Assembly (NCBI GenBank): GCA_038184435.1
Contig: CP116227.1
Coordinates: forward strand, 1-64,000
DNA from: Nocardioides alkalitolerans
GTDB taxonomy: Bacteria > Actinomycetota > Actinomycetes > Propionibacteriales > Nocardioidaceae
Length of the DNA stretch: 64,000 bases
Direction of reading: 5' to 3'
The notes below the pieces were generated by a model. It had not been told where the DNA came from, did no database searches, and was given only the letters and a program-made list of their open reading frames with translations. The stretch's first letter is position 1, and each line of letters opens with the position of its first letter. Shown here one piece after another: positions 8,705 to 17,126 of this stretch. The position numbers and the translations under genes are program-made.

Positions 8705-10024
8705 GTGCTGCGGCTCGGCTCGGGGTCGGCCTACGCCGACGACCGGCTCGACGCCGTCGCGGCCATGGCGGCGAGCGGCCGGGTCGCCTACCTCGGCTTC
8801 GACTGCCTCGCCGAGCGCACGATGGCGCTCGCGCAGGTACGCCGCCGAGCTGACCCAGCGACCGGCCAGGACCGGCGGATCGCGCGCCTCGTGCCGCTGC
8901 TCGCGGACTACCTCGCCGCCGGCGGCAAGGTGGTCGGCAACTTCGGCGCGGCCCACCCCGAGGCCGCCCGCGACGACTTCGCGCGGGCGCTGGCCGAGGT
9001 CGGCGTGCCCGGCGTGCGCATCGGGGTCGTGCACGGCGACGACGTCCGCGCGCTCGTGCAGGACCTCGACGCGGAGCTGCCCGAGCTCGGCACCACCGTG
9101 CGCGCGCTCGGCGACCGGGTCGTCTCGGCCAACGCCTACCTCGGTGCCGACGGGATCGTCGACTGCCTGCGCGAGGACGCGCAGATCGTGCTCGGCGGCC
9201 GTCTCGCCGACCCGTCGCTGTTCGTGGGCCCGATCTGCCACGAGCTGGACTGGTCGCTCGACGACTGGGACCGCGTCGGACACGCGACGATGGTCGGCCA
9301 CCTCCTCGAGTGCGGGGTGCACTCGACGGGCGGCAACTACGAGGACCCGCCCTACCGGGTCGTGCCGCGTCCCCACGACCTGGGCTTCCCGATCGGCGAG
9401 GTCGGTGACGGCGAGGTCGTCGTGACGAAGCTCCCCGGGACCGGCGGACTGGTCGACGCGATGACGACCAAGACGCAGCTCTACTACGAGATCCACGACC
9501 CCGCGGCGTACCTCACCCCCGACGTCACCGCCGACTTCACCGGCCTCGAGGTCACCGACCTCGGGGACGACCGGGTGCGGGTCACCGGCGCCCGCGGTCG
9601 CCCTCGCCCCGACACCCTCAAGGTGCTCGTCGGGGTCGACCAGGGCTGGCGGGCGACGGGGGAGATGTCGTACGGCGGGCCCGGGTGCGTCGAGCGCGCC
9701 CGGCGCGCCGCCGAGGTGCTGCGCGCCCGGCTCGCGCCGTACGACGCGGAGATCGACGAGCTGCGCATCGACCTCCACGGGGTGGACGCCCTCTTCGGGG
9801 GCCGGGCGCCGGGGGGCTCCCCGGCCGAGGTGCGGCTGCGGCTCGCGGTGCGCACGACCTCGCTCGACGTGGCGCGCACGGCGGCCCACGAGACCGAGCT
9901 GCTCTACTTCGGACCCGCGGGCGGGGGCGGCAACACCAGCTCCGTCGTGCCGGCCCTCGGGGTCACCCCGGCGTACGTGCCCCGTGGGCTCGTGCCCGTC
10001 ACCACGGAGGTGGGAGTCGCATGA
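8705..10024 (+). CDS. AtuA/DUF1446 family protein
   Basis: 439 aa from a GTG immediately after the ferredoxin stop. The sequence (LRLGSGSAYADDRLDAV, NAYLGADGIVDCL, GRLADPSLFVGPICHELDW, GGNYEDPPYR) is that of the DUF1446 domain found in AtuA of acyclic terpene utilisation and in many actinobacterial lipid or isoprenoid gene clusters. The biochemical activity of the family is not established as far as I know. Full AtuA proteins carry an extra domain of about 100 aa at the C-terminus; here the gene stops before it and the next gene supplies that domain. The ATGA overlap (10021-10024) implies coupled translation and probably a complex of the two products. Confidence 0.85.
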   Translation: MLRLGSGSAYADDRLDAVAAMAASGRVAYLGFDCLAERTMALAQVRRRADPATGQDRRIARLVPLLADYLAAGGKVVGNFGAAHPEAARDDFARALAEVGVPGVRIGVVHGDDVRALVQDLDAELPELGTTVRALGDRVVSANAYLGADGIVDCLREDAQIVLGGRLADPSLFVGPICHELDWSLDDWDRVGHATMVGHLLECGVHSTGGNYEDPPYRVVPRPHDLGFPIGEVGDGEVVVTKLPGTGGLVDAMTTKTQLYYEIHDPAAYLTPDVTADFTGLEVTDLGDDRVRVTGARGRPRPDTLKVLVGVDQGWRATGEMSYGGPGCVERARRAAEVLRARLAPYDAEIDELRIDLHGVDALFGGRAPGGSPAEVRLRLAVRTTSLDVARTAAHETELLYFGPAGGGGNTSSVVPALGVTPAYVPRGLVPVTTEVGVA

Positions 10025-11853
10025 GGCTCCGCGAGATCGCCGCCAGCCGCTCCGGCGACAAGGGCGACGTCAGCAACGTCTGCGTCTTCGCCTACGACCC
10101 GGCGCACTACCCGCTCCTCGTCGAGCACCTCACCGCCGAGCGGGTCGCGGCCCACTTCGGCGACCTGGTCGAGGGCGCGGTCACCCGCTACGAGCTGCCG
10201 CTCGTGCACGGGCTCAACTTCGTGCTCGACCGCGCGCTCGGCGGCGGGGTGTCGATGACGCTGCGCGCCGACCCGCACGGCAAGGCGTTCCAGTCGCTCG
10301 TGCTCGACCTGGAGCTGCCCGACCCCGCCCCGGCAGCCGACGCAGGGGTCGGCGCAGGGGTCGGCGCGGGCGCCGACGTCCGGCTCCCCGACACGACCCG
10401 CACGACGCTCGTCGACGGCGTCTGGCGCGCCGGCCGGGGCGACGTCGTGACGAGCACCGACCCCGCGACGACGCGGGAGCTGGCCCGCTGGGCGGGGAGC
10501 TCGACCGCCCAGGTGGACGACGCCGTCGCCGCGGCCCGGCGCGCATTCGACGCCGGCACGTGGCGCGGCCGCCCGCCCGCCGAGCGCGCGGCGGTGCTGC
10601 GGCGTCTCGCCGACCTGCTGACGGAGCACCAGGAGGAGCTGGCCCGCCTCGTCGTCGCGGAGGTGGGCTCGCCGATCACGCTGGCCCGCACGCTGCAGAC
10701 CGCGACCCCCGCGGCGAACATCGCCTGGGCGGCGGAGAAGGCCGCGTCGGGGCCGCGAGGCGGCTACCGCGAGGAGCTGCCGCCGCTCGAACGACCGGTG
10801 CGCACCGAGAGCGTGCTGCTGCGCGAGCCGATCGGCGTCGTGGCCGCGATCACGCCGTACAACTACCCGATCAACATGGTCGCCTGGAAGGTCGGGCCCG
10901 CGCTCGCGGCCGGCTGCTCGGTGGTGCTGCTGCCCTCGCCCCGCGGCACCCTCTGCACGCTCGCCCTCGTGCGCCTCGCCGAGGAGGCCGGGGTGCCGCC
11001 CGGCGTGCTCAACCTGGTGACGGGCGGCGCTGACATCGGCGCCCACCTCTCCGGCCACGCCGACGTGGACCTCGTGTCCTTCACGGGCTCCAACGCCGTG
11101 GGTGCCGCCGTGATGCGGGCGGCCGCGGCCACGAGCACGAAGGTGGTGCTGGAGCTGGGCGGGAAGTCGCCGACGATCGTGCTGCCGGGCGCCGACCTCG
11201 ATCGCGCGGTCGGGCCGTCGCTGCTGCGCTTCTGCCGCAACGCGGGCCAGGGCTGCGGCGCGACGACCCGCATCCTCGTGCACCGCGACGACCTCGACGC
11301 GTTCGTCGAGCGGGCGGTGGCCTTCCTGGCCGACCACGTGCCGCTCGGCGACCCCCACGACGAGGCCACCGAGGTGGGTCCGCTCATCTCCGAGGAGCAC
11401 CGCGCGCGGGTCGAGGGCTATCTCGAGCGCGCACGGGTGCGCGGCGCCCGCGTCCTCGCCGGGGGCACCCGACCGCCCGCGGGCTCCGGCCTCGCCGGCT
11501 GGTTCCTCGCGCCCACGCTCCTCACCGGCGTCGACCCGGACGACGAGATCTGCCAGGACGAGCTGTTCGCCCCGGTGGCCGTCGTGCTCGCCTACGACAC
11601 CGTGGACAAGGCGATGACGATCGCGAACAACAGTCGCTACGGCCTCAACGCCCTCGTCTGGGGCGACCACGCGGAGGCGGTGGCGGTGGCCGAGCGCCTC
11701 CAGTCGGGGACCGTCGCGATCAACGGCGGCGGACCCGGTCGCCCCGACGTGCCCTGGGTGGGCGCCAAGCAGTCGGGCATCGGCATGGAGATGGGGGAGG
11801 ACGGCTTCGCCGAGTTCTTCACCGTCCGGCACCTGCAGTGGCCCACCCCGTGA
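10021..11853 (+). CDS. AtuA small C-terminal domain fused to aldehyde dehydrogenase
   Basis: 610 aa. Residues 1-100 (MRLREIAASRSGDKGDVSNV, then VSMTLRADPHGKAFQSLVL) match the small domain that normally ends AtuA/DUF1446 proteins. An Ala/Gly-rich linker (about 101-120) joins a full aldehyde dehydrogenase (about 125-610) with Asn281 (TPYNYP), FTGS at 354-357, general base Glu378 (LELGGKSP) and nucleophile Cys412 (GQGCGA). The cofactor-ribose Lys of the usual 'KPS' motif is Leu (VVLLPSP). NAD(P)-dependent oxidation of an aldehyde to acid is expected. There is no stop or plausible internal start at the junction, so the fusion appears genuine. It overlaps the next gene by GTGA. Confidence 0.85.
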   Translation: MRLREIAASRSGDKGDVSNVCVFAYDPAHYPLLVEHLTAERVAAHFGDLVEGAVTRYELPLVHGLNFVLDRALGGGVSMTLRADPHGKAFQSLVLDLELPDPAPAADAGVGAGVGAGADVRLPDTTRTTLVDGVWRAGRGDVVTSTDPATTRELARWAGSSTAQVDDAVAAARRAFDAGTWRGRPPAERAAVLRRLADLLTEHQEELARLVVAEVGSPITLARTLQTATPAANIAWAAEKAASGPRGGYREELPPLERPVRTESVLLREPIGVVAAITPYNYPINMVAWKVGPALAAGCSVVLLPSPRGTLCTLALVRLAEEAGVPPGVLNLVTGGADIGAHLSGHADVDLVSFTGSNAVGAAVMRAAAATSTKVVLELGGKSPTIVLPGADLDRAVGPSLLRFCRNAGQGCGATTRILVHRDDLDAFVERAVAFLADHVPLGDPHDEATEVGPLISEEHRARVEGYLERARVRGARVLAGGTRPPAGSGLAGWFLAPTLLTGVDPDDEICQDELFAPVAVVLAYDTVDKAMTIANNSRYGLNALVWGDHAEAVAVAERLQSGTVAINGGGPGRPDVPWVGAKQSGIGMEMGEDGFAEFFTVRHLQWPTP

Positions 11854-13421
11854 GCGTCCCGTCCGCGGACCCCGTCACGGTCCACCCCGGCACGGGCCGC
11901 GACGTCGCGTGGCTGGTGGACGCCTGGGCCCGGCACGCGCCCGACCGGGTCTTCCTCCGCTGGGCCCCGTTCGAGGGCGACGGCGGCACCTGGACGCGGC
12001 GCGAGTTCGCCGCCGACGTCGACCTCGTCGCCCGCTCCCTGCACGCCCGCGGGGTGCGGCGCGGTGACCGCTTCGCGCTGGTGCTGCCGAACCGGCCGGC
12101 GTTCCTCCTCACGTGGACGGCCCTCGTCTCGCTCGGCGCGGTGGCCGTGTGCCTCAACCCGCGCCTGGCCCGGGACGAGCTCGCGCACGCCCTCGGGCAC
12201 TCCGGGGCCGTCGCCGCGCTGACGACGCCGGACCGGGCCGAGGACGTCGCGGCGGCCGCCCCCGGTCTGCGGATCATCGTCGACGGGGCGTCGTGCCGGC
12301 CCGGGGGCGACACGTTCGGCGACCTCCTGCGGGGCTCTCCCGCGTCGTACCCCCGCGGGGTGGACCCGCTCGCCCCCGCGAGCATCCAGTACACGTCGGG
12401 CACGACCGCCCGCCCCAAGGGCGTGGTGTGGTCGCAGGCCGCGTGCCTGTGGGCGGGCCAGGTCGGGGCCGCCCACCAGGGGCTCGGCCCCCGGGACGTC
12501 AACCTCGTGCACCTGCCGCTCTTCCACACCAACGCGCTGTCCTACTCGTTCCTGTCCTCCCTGGCGTCGGGTGGCGAGGTCGTGCTGCAGCCCCGGTTCT
12601 CCGCGAGCCGCTTCTGGCCCACGGCGGTGCGCCACGGCGCGACGTGGTCGTCCGTCGTGAGCTTCTGCCTGCGGGCGCTCGCCGGGCAGGAGGCGCCGGA
12701 GCGGCACCGGTTCCGCGGCTGGGCCAGCAGCGCCGTCGTCACGCCCTCGCCCGCCACCGGCGGGGTCGGTGCCCTCGGCTGGTTCGGGATGACCGAGACC
12801 GTCAGCCACCCCCTCGTCAGCGACCTCCACCTGCCCGGGCCCGCGGGGTCGATGGGACGCCCGTCCCCGGCGTACGGCGTGCGGCTGGTCGACGAGGACG
12901 GCCGCGGTGTCGCTCCCGGCGGGTCCGGTGAGCTGCAGGTGCGCGGGGAGCGCGGTCGGTCGCTGTTCAGCGGCTACCTCGACGACGCGGCGGCCACGGC
13001 GGCCGCGTTCACCGCCGACGGCTGGTTCCGCACCGGCGACCGTGCCCGGGTCGACGAGCACGGGGACGGGTGGTTCGTCGAGCGCCGCGGCGACGTGCTC
13101 AAGGTCGGCGGCGAGAACATCGGCGCCCCCGAGGTCGAGCGCGTGCTGCGGGAGGTCGCCGGCGTGCGGGAGGTCGCCGTCGTGGGCCGGCCCGACCGGA
13201 TGCTGGGCGAGGTGCCGGTCGCGTTCGTGCTGCGGCAGCCGGGCGCCGAGGTCGACGTGCCGGCGGCGCACGCGCGGTGCGCGCAGGCGCTGGCCGACTT
13301 CAAGCGGCCCCGCGAGATCCGCGTGGTCGACGAGCTGCCCCGGTCGACGCTCGACAAGGTCGCGAAGGGCGTGCTGCGGCAGCGCCTCGCCGCGGAGCAG
13401 CAGGAGGTCGCGGATGCGTGA
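11850..13421 (+). CDS. Acyl-CoA synthetase (AMP-forming)
   Basis: 523 aa from the GTG at 11850, which overlaps the preceding TGA; another in-frame GTG lies at 11838. The adenylation P-loop is YTSGTTARPKG (about residue 180), the adenylate motif is GWFGMTET, and GWFRTGDRARVDEHG, KVGGENIGAPEVE and the C-terminal Lys region STLDKVAKG are all present. The enzyme activates a carboxylic acid to its CoA thioester through an acyl-AMP. Size and motifs fit the FadD/crotonobetaine-CoA ligase-like branch. Placed after the aldehyde dehydrogenase and before the racemase, it would use the acid made by the upstream gene. Acid chain length or ring type is not readable. Confidence 0.88.
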   Translation: MSVPSADPVTVHPGTGRDVAWLVDAWARHAPDRVFLRWAPFEGDGGTWTRREFAADVDLVARSLHARGVRRGDRFALVLPNRPAFLLTWTALVSLGAVAVCLNPRLARDELAHALGHSGAVAALTTPDRAEDVAAAAPGLRIIVDGASCRPGGDTFGDLLRGSPASYPRGVDPLAPASIQYTSGTTARPKGVVWSQAACLWAGQVGAAHQGLGPRDVNLVHLPLFHTNALSYSFLSSLASGGEVVLQPRFSASRFWPTAVRHGATWSSVVSFCLRALAGQEAPERHRFRGWASSAVVTPSPATGGVGALGWFGMTETVSHPLVSDLHLPGPAGSMGRPSPAYGVRLVDEDGRGVAPGGSGELQVRGERGRSLFSGYLDDAAATAAAFTADGWFRTGDRARVDEHGDGWFVERRGDVLKVGGENIGAPEVERVLREVAGVREVAVVGRPDRMLGEVPVAFVLRQPGAEVDVPAAHARCAQALADFKRPREIRVVDELPRSTLDKVAKGVLRQRLAAEQQEVADA

Positions 13422-14571
13422 CGGGGGACCGCTGGCGGGCGTGCGGGTCGTCGAGCTGGCCGGGATCGGCCCCGGGCCGTTCAGCGTGATGCTGCTCGCC
13501 GACATGGGCGCCGACGTCGTGCGGGTCGACCGGGTCGGCGGGCCGGGGGCGGACTACACGCCCAACCCGGTGATCGAGCGCGGTCGACGTTCCGTCGCGC
13601 TCGACCTCAAGCAGGCCGACGGCGTCGCCGTGCTCCTCGACCTGGTGGCGGCGGCCGACGTGCTCGTGGAGAGCTACCGGCCGGGCGTCGCCGAGCGGCT
13701 CGGCTTCGGCCCCGACGTGTGCCTGGCCGCCAACCCGCGGCTGGTCTACGGACGGCTGTCCGCCTGGGGCCAGGACGGCCCGCTCGCCCCGGTCGTCGGG
13801 CACGACGTCAACTACATCGGGATGACGGGGGCGCTGCACAGCATCGGCCGCGCCGGGGAGCGACCCGTGCCGCCCCTCAACCTCGTCGGTGACTTCGGCG
13901 GCGGCGCCGCCTCGCTGGCGTTCGGGGTGGTCTGCGCCCTCCTGGAGACGCGGACGTCGGGCCGCGGTCAGGTCGTCGACGCCAACGTGCTGGAGTCCAC
14001 GGCCACGCTGATGGGCCTCGTCCACGGGCTGCGGGCGCAGGGCCGCTGGTCCGGCGAGCGGGGCACGAACCTCCTCGACACCGGCTGCCCCTACTACGAC
14101 GTCTACACCTGCGCCGACGGGCGCTGGGTCGCCTTCGGCGCCATCGAGGAGCGGTTCTTCCGCAACGCCCTCGGGGTGCTCGGCCTGGAGGACCCCGCGC
14201 TGCTCGGCGCCCACAAGGACCGGACGCGCTGGCCCGCGCTGCGCGTGGCCCTGACGGAGGCGTTCGCGCGACGTACCCGGGACGAGTGGACCGCGGCCTT
14301 CGACGGCACCGAGACGTGCGTCAGCCCGGTCCTCGACCTCGACGAGGCGGCGGCGCACCCGCACGCCGTGGCACGCGCCGCCTACGCCCCGATCGCCGGC
14401 ACCGACCTGCTGCAGCCGGTGCCGACCCCGCGCTTCAGCCGCAGCGCCACCCCGCTACCGCCGCCGGCGCCCGCGCCGGGGGAGCACGGTGCGGCGGTGC
14501 TCGCCGAGCTCGGGTACGACGCGGACCGCGTGGCCGCGCTCGTCGCGGCCGGTGCGGTGGGACGGCCCTAG
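13414..14571 (+). CDS. Alpha-methylacyl-CoA racemase (CaiB/BaiF family)
   Basis: 385 aa, with an AGGAGG Shine-Dalgarno and an eight-base overlap with the ligase. The N-terminus ELAGIGPGPFSVMLLADMGA and GHDVNYIGMTGALHSIG are characteristic of Mcr/AMACR rather than CoA-transferases. His130 and Asp160 sit exactly 30 residues apart, as in the His/Asp catalytic pair of Mycobacterium tuberculosis Mcr. The enzyme interconverts 2R- and 2S-methylacyl-CoA, which is needed before beta-oxidation of methyl-branched (isoprenoid or sterol side-chain) acids. It is the last gene of the 8511-14571 unit, and its TAG overlaps the stop of the convergent luciferase-like gene. Confidence 0.85.
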   Translation: MRDGGPLAGVRVVELAGIGPGPFSVMLLADMGADVVRVDRVGGPGADYTPNPVIERGRRSVALDLKQADGVAVLLDLVAAADVLVESYRPGVAERLGFGPDVCLAANPRLVYGRLSAWGQDGPLAPVVGHDVNYIGMTGALHSIGRAGERPVPPLNLVGDFGGGAASLAFGVVCALLETRTSGRGQVVDANVLESTATLMGLVHGLRAQGRWSGERGTNLLDTGCPYYDVYTCADGRWVAFGAIEERFFRNALGVLGLEDPALLGAHKDRTRWPALRVALTEAFARRTRDEWTAAFDGTETCVSPVLDLDEAAAHPHAVARAAYAPIAGTDLLQPVPTPRFSRSATPLPPPAPAPGEHGAAVLAELGYDADRVAALVAAGAVGRP

Positions 14572-15596
14572 CCGCGCACCACCCGGTCGACCGAGGTGAT
14601 CTCGGCGACCGCGGGGACGATGTCACGGCCGAGGTCGTCGAGGTAGGCGACCACCTCGTCGCTGCTCATCCGGGGCCACTGGGCCCGCACCAGGATGGGG
14701 TCGATCGGCACGACGGCGGCCATGGCGGCGATCTGGGCCACGCACTCCTCGGGCGTGCCGATGAAGGTCTCCTTGCGGGCCACCTCGCGGAACTCCCGCG
14801 CGATCTCGTCGGCGCTGCGGGTCGCGAGCTGACGGTTGGCGTAGGCCAGGAGGCGCTCCTTGGCCATGGATTCGAACCGCTCGTACGCCGCGTCCGTCGT
14901 GGCCGCGGGGATGATCTCGCGGCGCAGCGGGTGCTTGACCTGCGGCCGCCCGACGCGGGCCCGCTCGTCCTCGTAGACCGACAGCAGCCGGACCATCTCG
15001 GGGCCGCGGGTCTCGGGCGTGATGGGCCACCCGTCGCCGAGCCGGGCGGAGCGACGGACGCCGTGGTCCTTCATGGCGCCGATCCAGATCGGCGGGTGGG
15101 GGTCCTGCCAGGGGCGGATGTGGGTGCGGCCGTCGGCGACGGACCAGAACCGGCCGTCGTGGTCCACGACGTCCTGGGTCCACATCTTCCGCATGATCGC
15201 GAGCGACTCCTCGAACATGGCGAAGCGCTGGCTGAAGTCGACGCCGAGGGCCGTGAACTCGTCCTCCCGGTATCCCGCGCCGGCGCCGACGACGAGCCGT
15301 CCGCGGGTCAGGACGTCGAGCGTCGCGAGGTCCTCCGCCAGCATCACGGGGTGGTAGAGCGGCACCTGCACGACCGTGGTCGCCAGCGTGACGGTGTCGT
15401 CGAGCTCGGCCGCGATGCGGGCGAGCGTGGGGATCGGCTGCAGCCACCGCAGGTCGCCGTAGAGGAAGTGCTGACCCATCGTGATGTGGGTGATGCCGTT
15501 GCGCTGCGCGGCCTCGACCTGGCGCAGCAGGCCGTCGAGGTGGTCGCGCGGGGAAACGCTCCCGTGCACGTCTCCGAGGATCACGCCGATCTGCAC
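14568..15596 (-). CDS. LLM-class flavin-dependent oxidoreductase
   Basis: 342 aa. The GTG at 15596 is chosen because GGGAGG precedes it and because the resulting N-terminus (MQIGVILGDV) aligns with the paralogue at 28425 (MVQVGLLLSDV). The luciferase-like TIM-barrel pattern is clear: GITHITMGQHFLYGDLRWLQP, APLYHPVMLAEDLATLD-like region, GRLVVGAGAGYREDEF, WIGAMKDHGV. Members use reduced FMN or F420 for monooxygenation or hydride transfer. Roughly half the residues match the second LLM protein, so both may act on similar substrates. It lies divergent to the Liv-type importer and convergent with the racemase; the stops overlap. Confidence 0.85.
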   Translation of the reverse strand: MQIGVILGDVHGSVSPRDHLDGLLRQVEAAQRNGITHITMGQHFLYGDLRWLQPIPTLARIAAELDDTVTLATTVVQVPLYHPVMLAEDLATLDVLTRGRLVVGAGAGYREDEFTALGVDFSQRFAMFEESLAIMRKMWTQDVVDHDGRFWSVADGRTHIRPWQDPHPPIWIGAMKDHGVRRSARLGDGWPITPETRGPEMVRLLSVYEDERARVGRPQVKHPLRREIIPAATTDAAYERFESMAKERLLAYANRQLATRSADEIAREFREVARKETFIGTPEECVAQIAAMAAVVPIDPILVRAQWPRMSSDEVVAYLDDLGRDIVPAVAEITSVDRVVRG

Positions 15597-15631
15597 GAGG
15601 ACCTCCCAGCCCGTCGACAACTGACCTGCGG

Positions 15632-15645
15632 ATCATATGCATGAT
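15632..15645. promoter_or_regulatory. Candidate operator, ATCAT-N4-ATGAT
   Basis: ATCATATGCATGAT is a 5-4-5 inverted repeat between the divergent luciferase-like and importer genes. The same geometry recurs at 56132-56145. A related site with opposite half-site orientation is at 44622-44635. Regulator unknown. Confidence 0.4.
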
Positions 15646-15682
15646 TTGCCGCGATAGGCGGTGATCGATGTGCGGGAACCGC

Positions 15683-15740
15683 TTTACAGCGCTCTCTGCG
15701 CACCCTATGGTGTGGATCACATGCGAATGATGCGCATGAT
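15683..15740 (+). promoter_or_regulatory. Promoter of the Liv-type importer, with downstream near-palindrome
   Basis: TTTACA (15683-15688), a 17-base spacer and TATGGT (15706-15711) form a good sigma-70-type promoter, giving transcription from about 15718. Just downstream lies ATGATGCGCATGAT (15727-15740), one base away from the perfect palindrome ATGATGCGCATCAT found at 44622-44635. It would lie in the 5' leader, where a bound repressor could block elongation. Promoter call by motif only. Confidence 0.5.
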
Positions 15741-15762
15741 ATTCAACGTACGAGGAGTTCAG

Positions 15763-16956
15763 ATGAGCGGGTTCCTGGGCAGGCCCCAGCGTCGTGTGGT
15801 CGTGGTGGCCCTGGCAACGGCGTCGATGTTCTCGGTGGCAGCGTGTGGAGGGGTGAGCGGCGGCGGCGGCCCGGCGGCCACCGACGAGCTCCCCGACACC
15901 ATCAAGGTGGTGTCGATCAACCCGACGACCGGCGTCGTCGCCTTCGCCGGCGAGTCGGCCAACAAGGGCTACGCCCTCGCGGTCAAGGAGATCAACGAGT
16001 CGGACTACCTCGAGGGCTCGGAGATCGAGATCGAGTACGTCGACACCAAGTCCGAGCCGCAGACCGCCGCCCAGGAGATGACCCAGGTGACCGCCCGGGG
16101 CGAGGCCTCCGCGGTGTTCGGCTCGGTCTCCAGCAACGAGGCGGTCGCGATGTCGCCGCTCGCGGAGCAGTCGAAGATGCCGATCATCTACACGCAGGCC
16201 GGCAGCGACGGCGTCGTCACGGGTGACTACACCTGGCGCGCGACGCCGCTGATGCGCGAGTACTACCCCCTGCTCGAGCAGTACATCGAGGAGACGGGCG
16301 CCGAGACCCTCGGCATCGTCTACACGGAGGCGACGCCGACCCTGCAGGACATCGGCACCAACACCCTCCCCGCCCTCGCCGAGGAGCTCGGCATCGAGGT
16401 CGTCGCGTCGGTCGGCACGCAGGCGACGACGCAGGACTTCTCGGCGCCGATCTCCCAGGTGCTGGGTGCAGAGCCCGACCTCGTCTCCGTGCTGCTCGTC
16501 GGTGCCGCCAACCCCACGGCCATGACGCAGCTGCGCCAGGCCGGCTACGACGGCCCCGTGCTCGGCAACTCCGGCGCCTCGGCGGGCAACCTCGACCAGG
16601 CCGGCGACGCCGGTGAGGGCATGGTGTGGCCCACCGACTTCAACGCGGCCATGACGGCCGAGTCGAGCCAGGAGTTCACCGAGGCCTACCGCGCGGAGTA
16701 CGGCGAGGACCCGCTCAACTACGCGGCCGAGGCCTACGACGCCGCCTGGTTCCTCGCGAAGTCGCTCAAGGAGGCGCAGTCCGCCGACCGCGAGTCCGTG
16801 AAGGACGCGATGCACACGGTCGCCGAGGAGCCGTTCGACGGCGCGCTCGGCTCGGGCCTGACCTGGGTCGACCAGGACCTGCAGGTCCCCGGCGTGGTCA
16901 TCGAGTACACGACCGAGGGCGAGGTCCTGCTCTACGAGGGCACGGCCTCCGAGTGA
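15763..16956 (+). CDS. ABC transporter substrate-binding lipoprotein, branched-chain amino acid type
   Basis: 397 aa from an ATG with AGGAG upstream. A signal peptide (RRVVVVALATASMFSVAAC) ends in the lipobox VAAC, so Cys26-28 would be lipidated and the protein tethered outside the membrane. The mature part has the Peripla_BP_6 pattern (IKVVSINPTTGVVAFAG, AVFGSVSSNEAVAMSPLAEQ, YAAEAYDAAW). This family binds amino acids but, in catabolic clusters, often aromatic or alicyclic acids instead. It is the first gene of a five-gene importer. Two hairpins after it (16966-17032) could raise its level over the membrane components. Confidence 0.9.
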   Translation: MSGFLGRPQRRVVVVALATASMFSVAACGGVSGGGGPAATDELPDTIKVVSINPTTGVVAFAGESANKGYALAVKEINESDYLEGSEIEIEYVDTKSEPQTAAQEMTQVTARGEASAVFGSVSSNEAVAMSPLAEQSKMPIIYTQAGSDGVVTGDYTWRATPLMREYYPLLEQYIEETGAETLGIVYTEATPTLQDIGTNTLPALAEELGIEVVASVGTQATTQDFSAPISQVLGAEPDLVSVLLVGAANPTAMTQLRQAGYDGPVLGNSGASAGNLDQAGDAGEGMVWPTDFNAAMTAESSQEFTEAYRAEYGEDPLNYAAEAYDAAWFLAKSLKEAQSADRESVKDAMHTVAEEPFDGALGSGLTWVDQDLQVPGVVIEYTTEGEVLLYEGTASE

Positions 16957-16965
16957 GCACAGGGT

Positions 16966-17032
16966 CCGCACCCTCCCGAGACGGGTGCGGGCCACCACCG
17001 GTGGGGGTCGCGGCGACGTCCGCGGCCCCCAC
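16966..17032 (+). terminator. Two hairpins between binding protein and permease genes
   Basis: CCGCACCC (16966-16973) pairs with GGGTGCGG (16983-16990). A second, 13-base stem with one G-T pair joins 17001-17013 and 17020-17032 around the loop CGACGT. There is no U tract. Their position after the binding-protein gene suggests partial termination or 3'-end protection, common in importer operons where the binding protein is needed in excess. Confidence 0.55.
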
Positions 17033-17072
17033 GACCGGCGTCTGAGGGGACGCCGTCCCAGGAGGAAGAACC

Positions 17073-17126
17073 ATGAGCACGCCCATCACCACCAACGACG
17101 GGAGGCAGTCGTGCAGGACGTCCTGA
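17073..17126 (+). CDS. Possible 17-aa leader peptide overlapping the permease start
   Basis: ATG at 17073 follows a strong AGGAGG, and its frame (MSTPITTNDGRQSCRTS) ends at TGA 17124-17126, after passing over the GTG start of the next gene at 17111 in another frame. No domain. It may be a translational-coupling leader that brings ribosomes to the permease start, or a chance open frame. Coding status is uncertain. Confidence 0.35.
   Translation: MSTPITTNDGRQSCRTS

Noticed and set aside
15632..15760. Riboswitch in the importer leader
   Set aside because: Only about 45 bases lie between the predicted transcription start and the ATG, with a DNA palindrome but no known aptamer motif.
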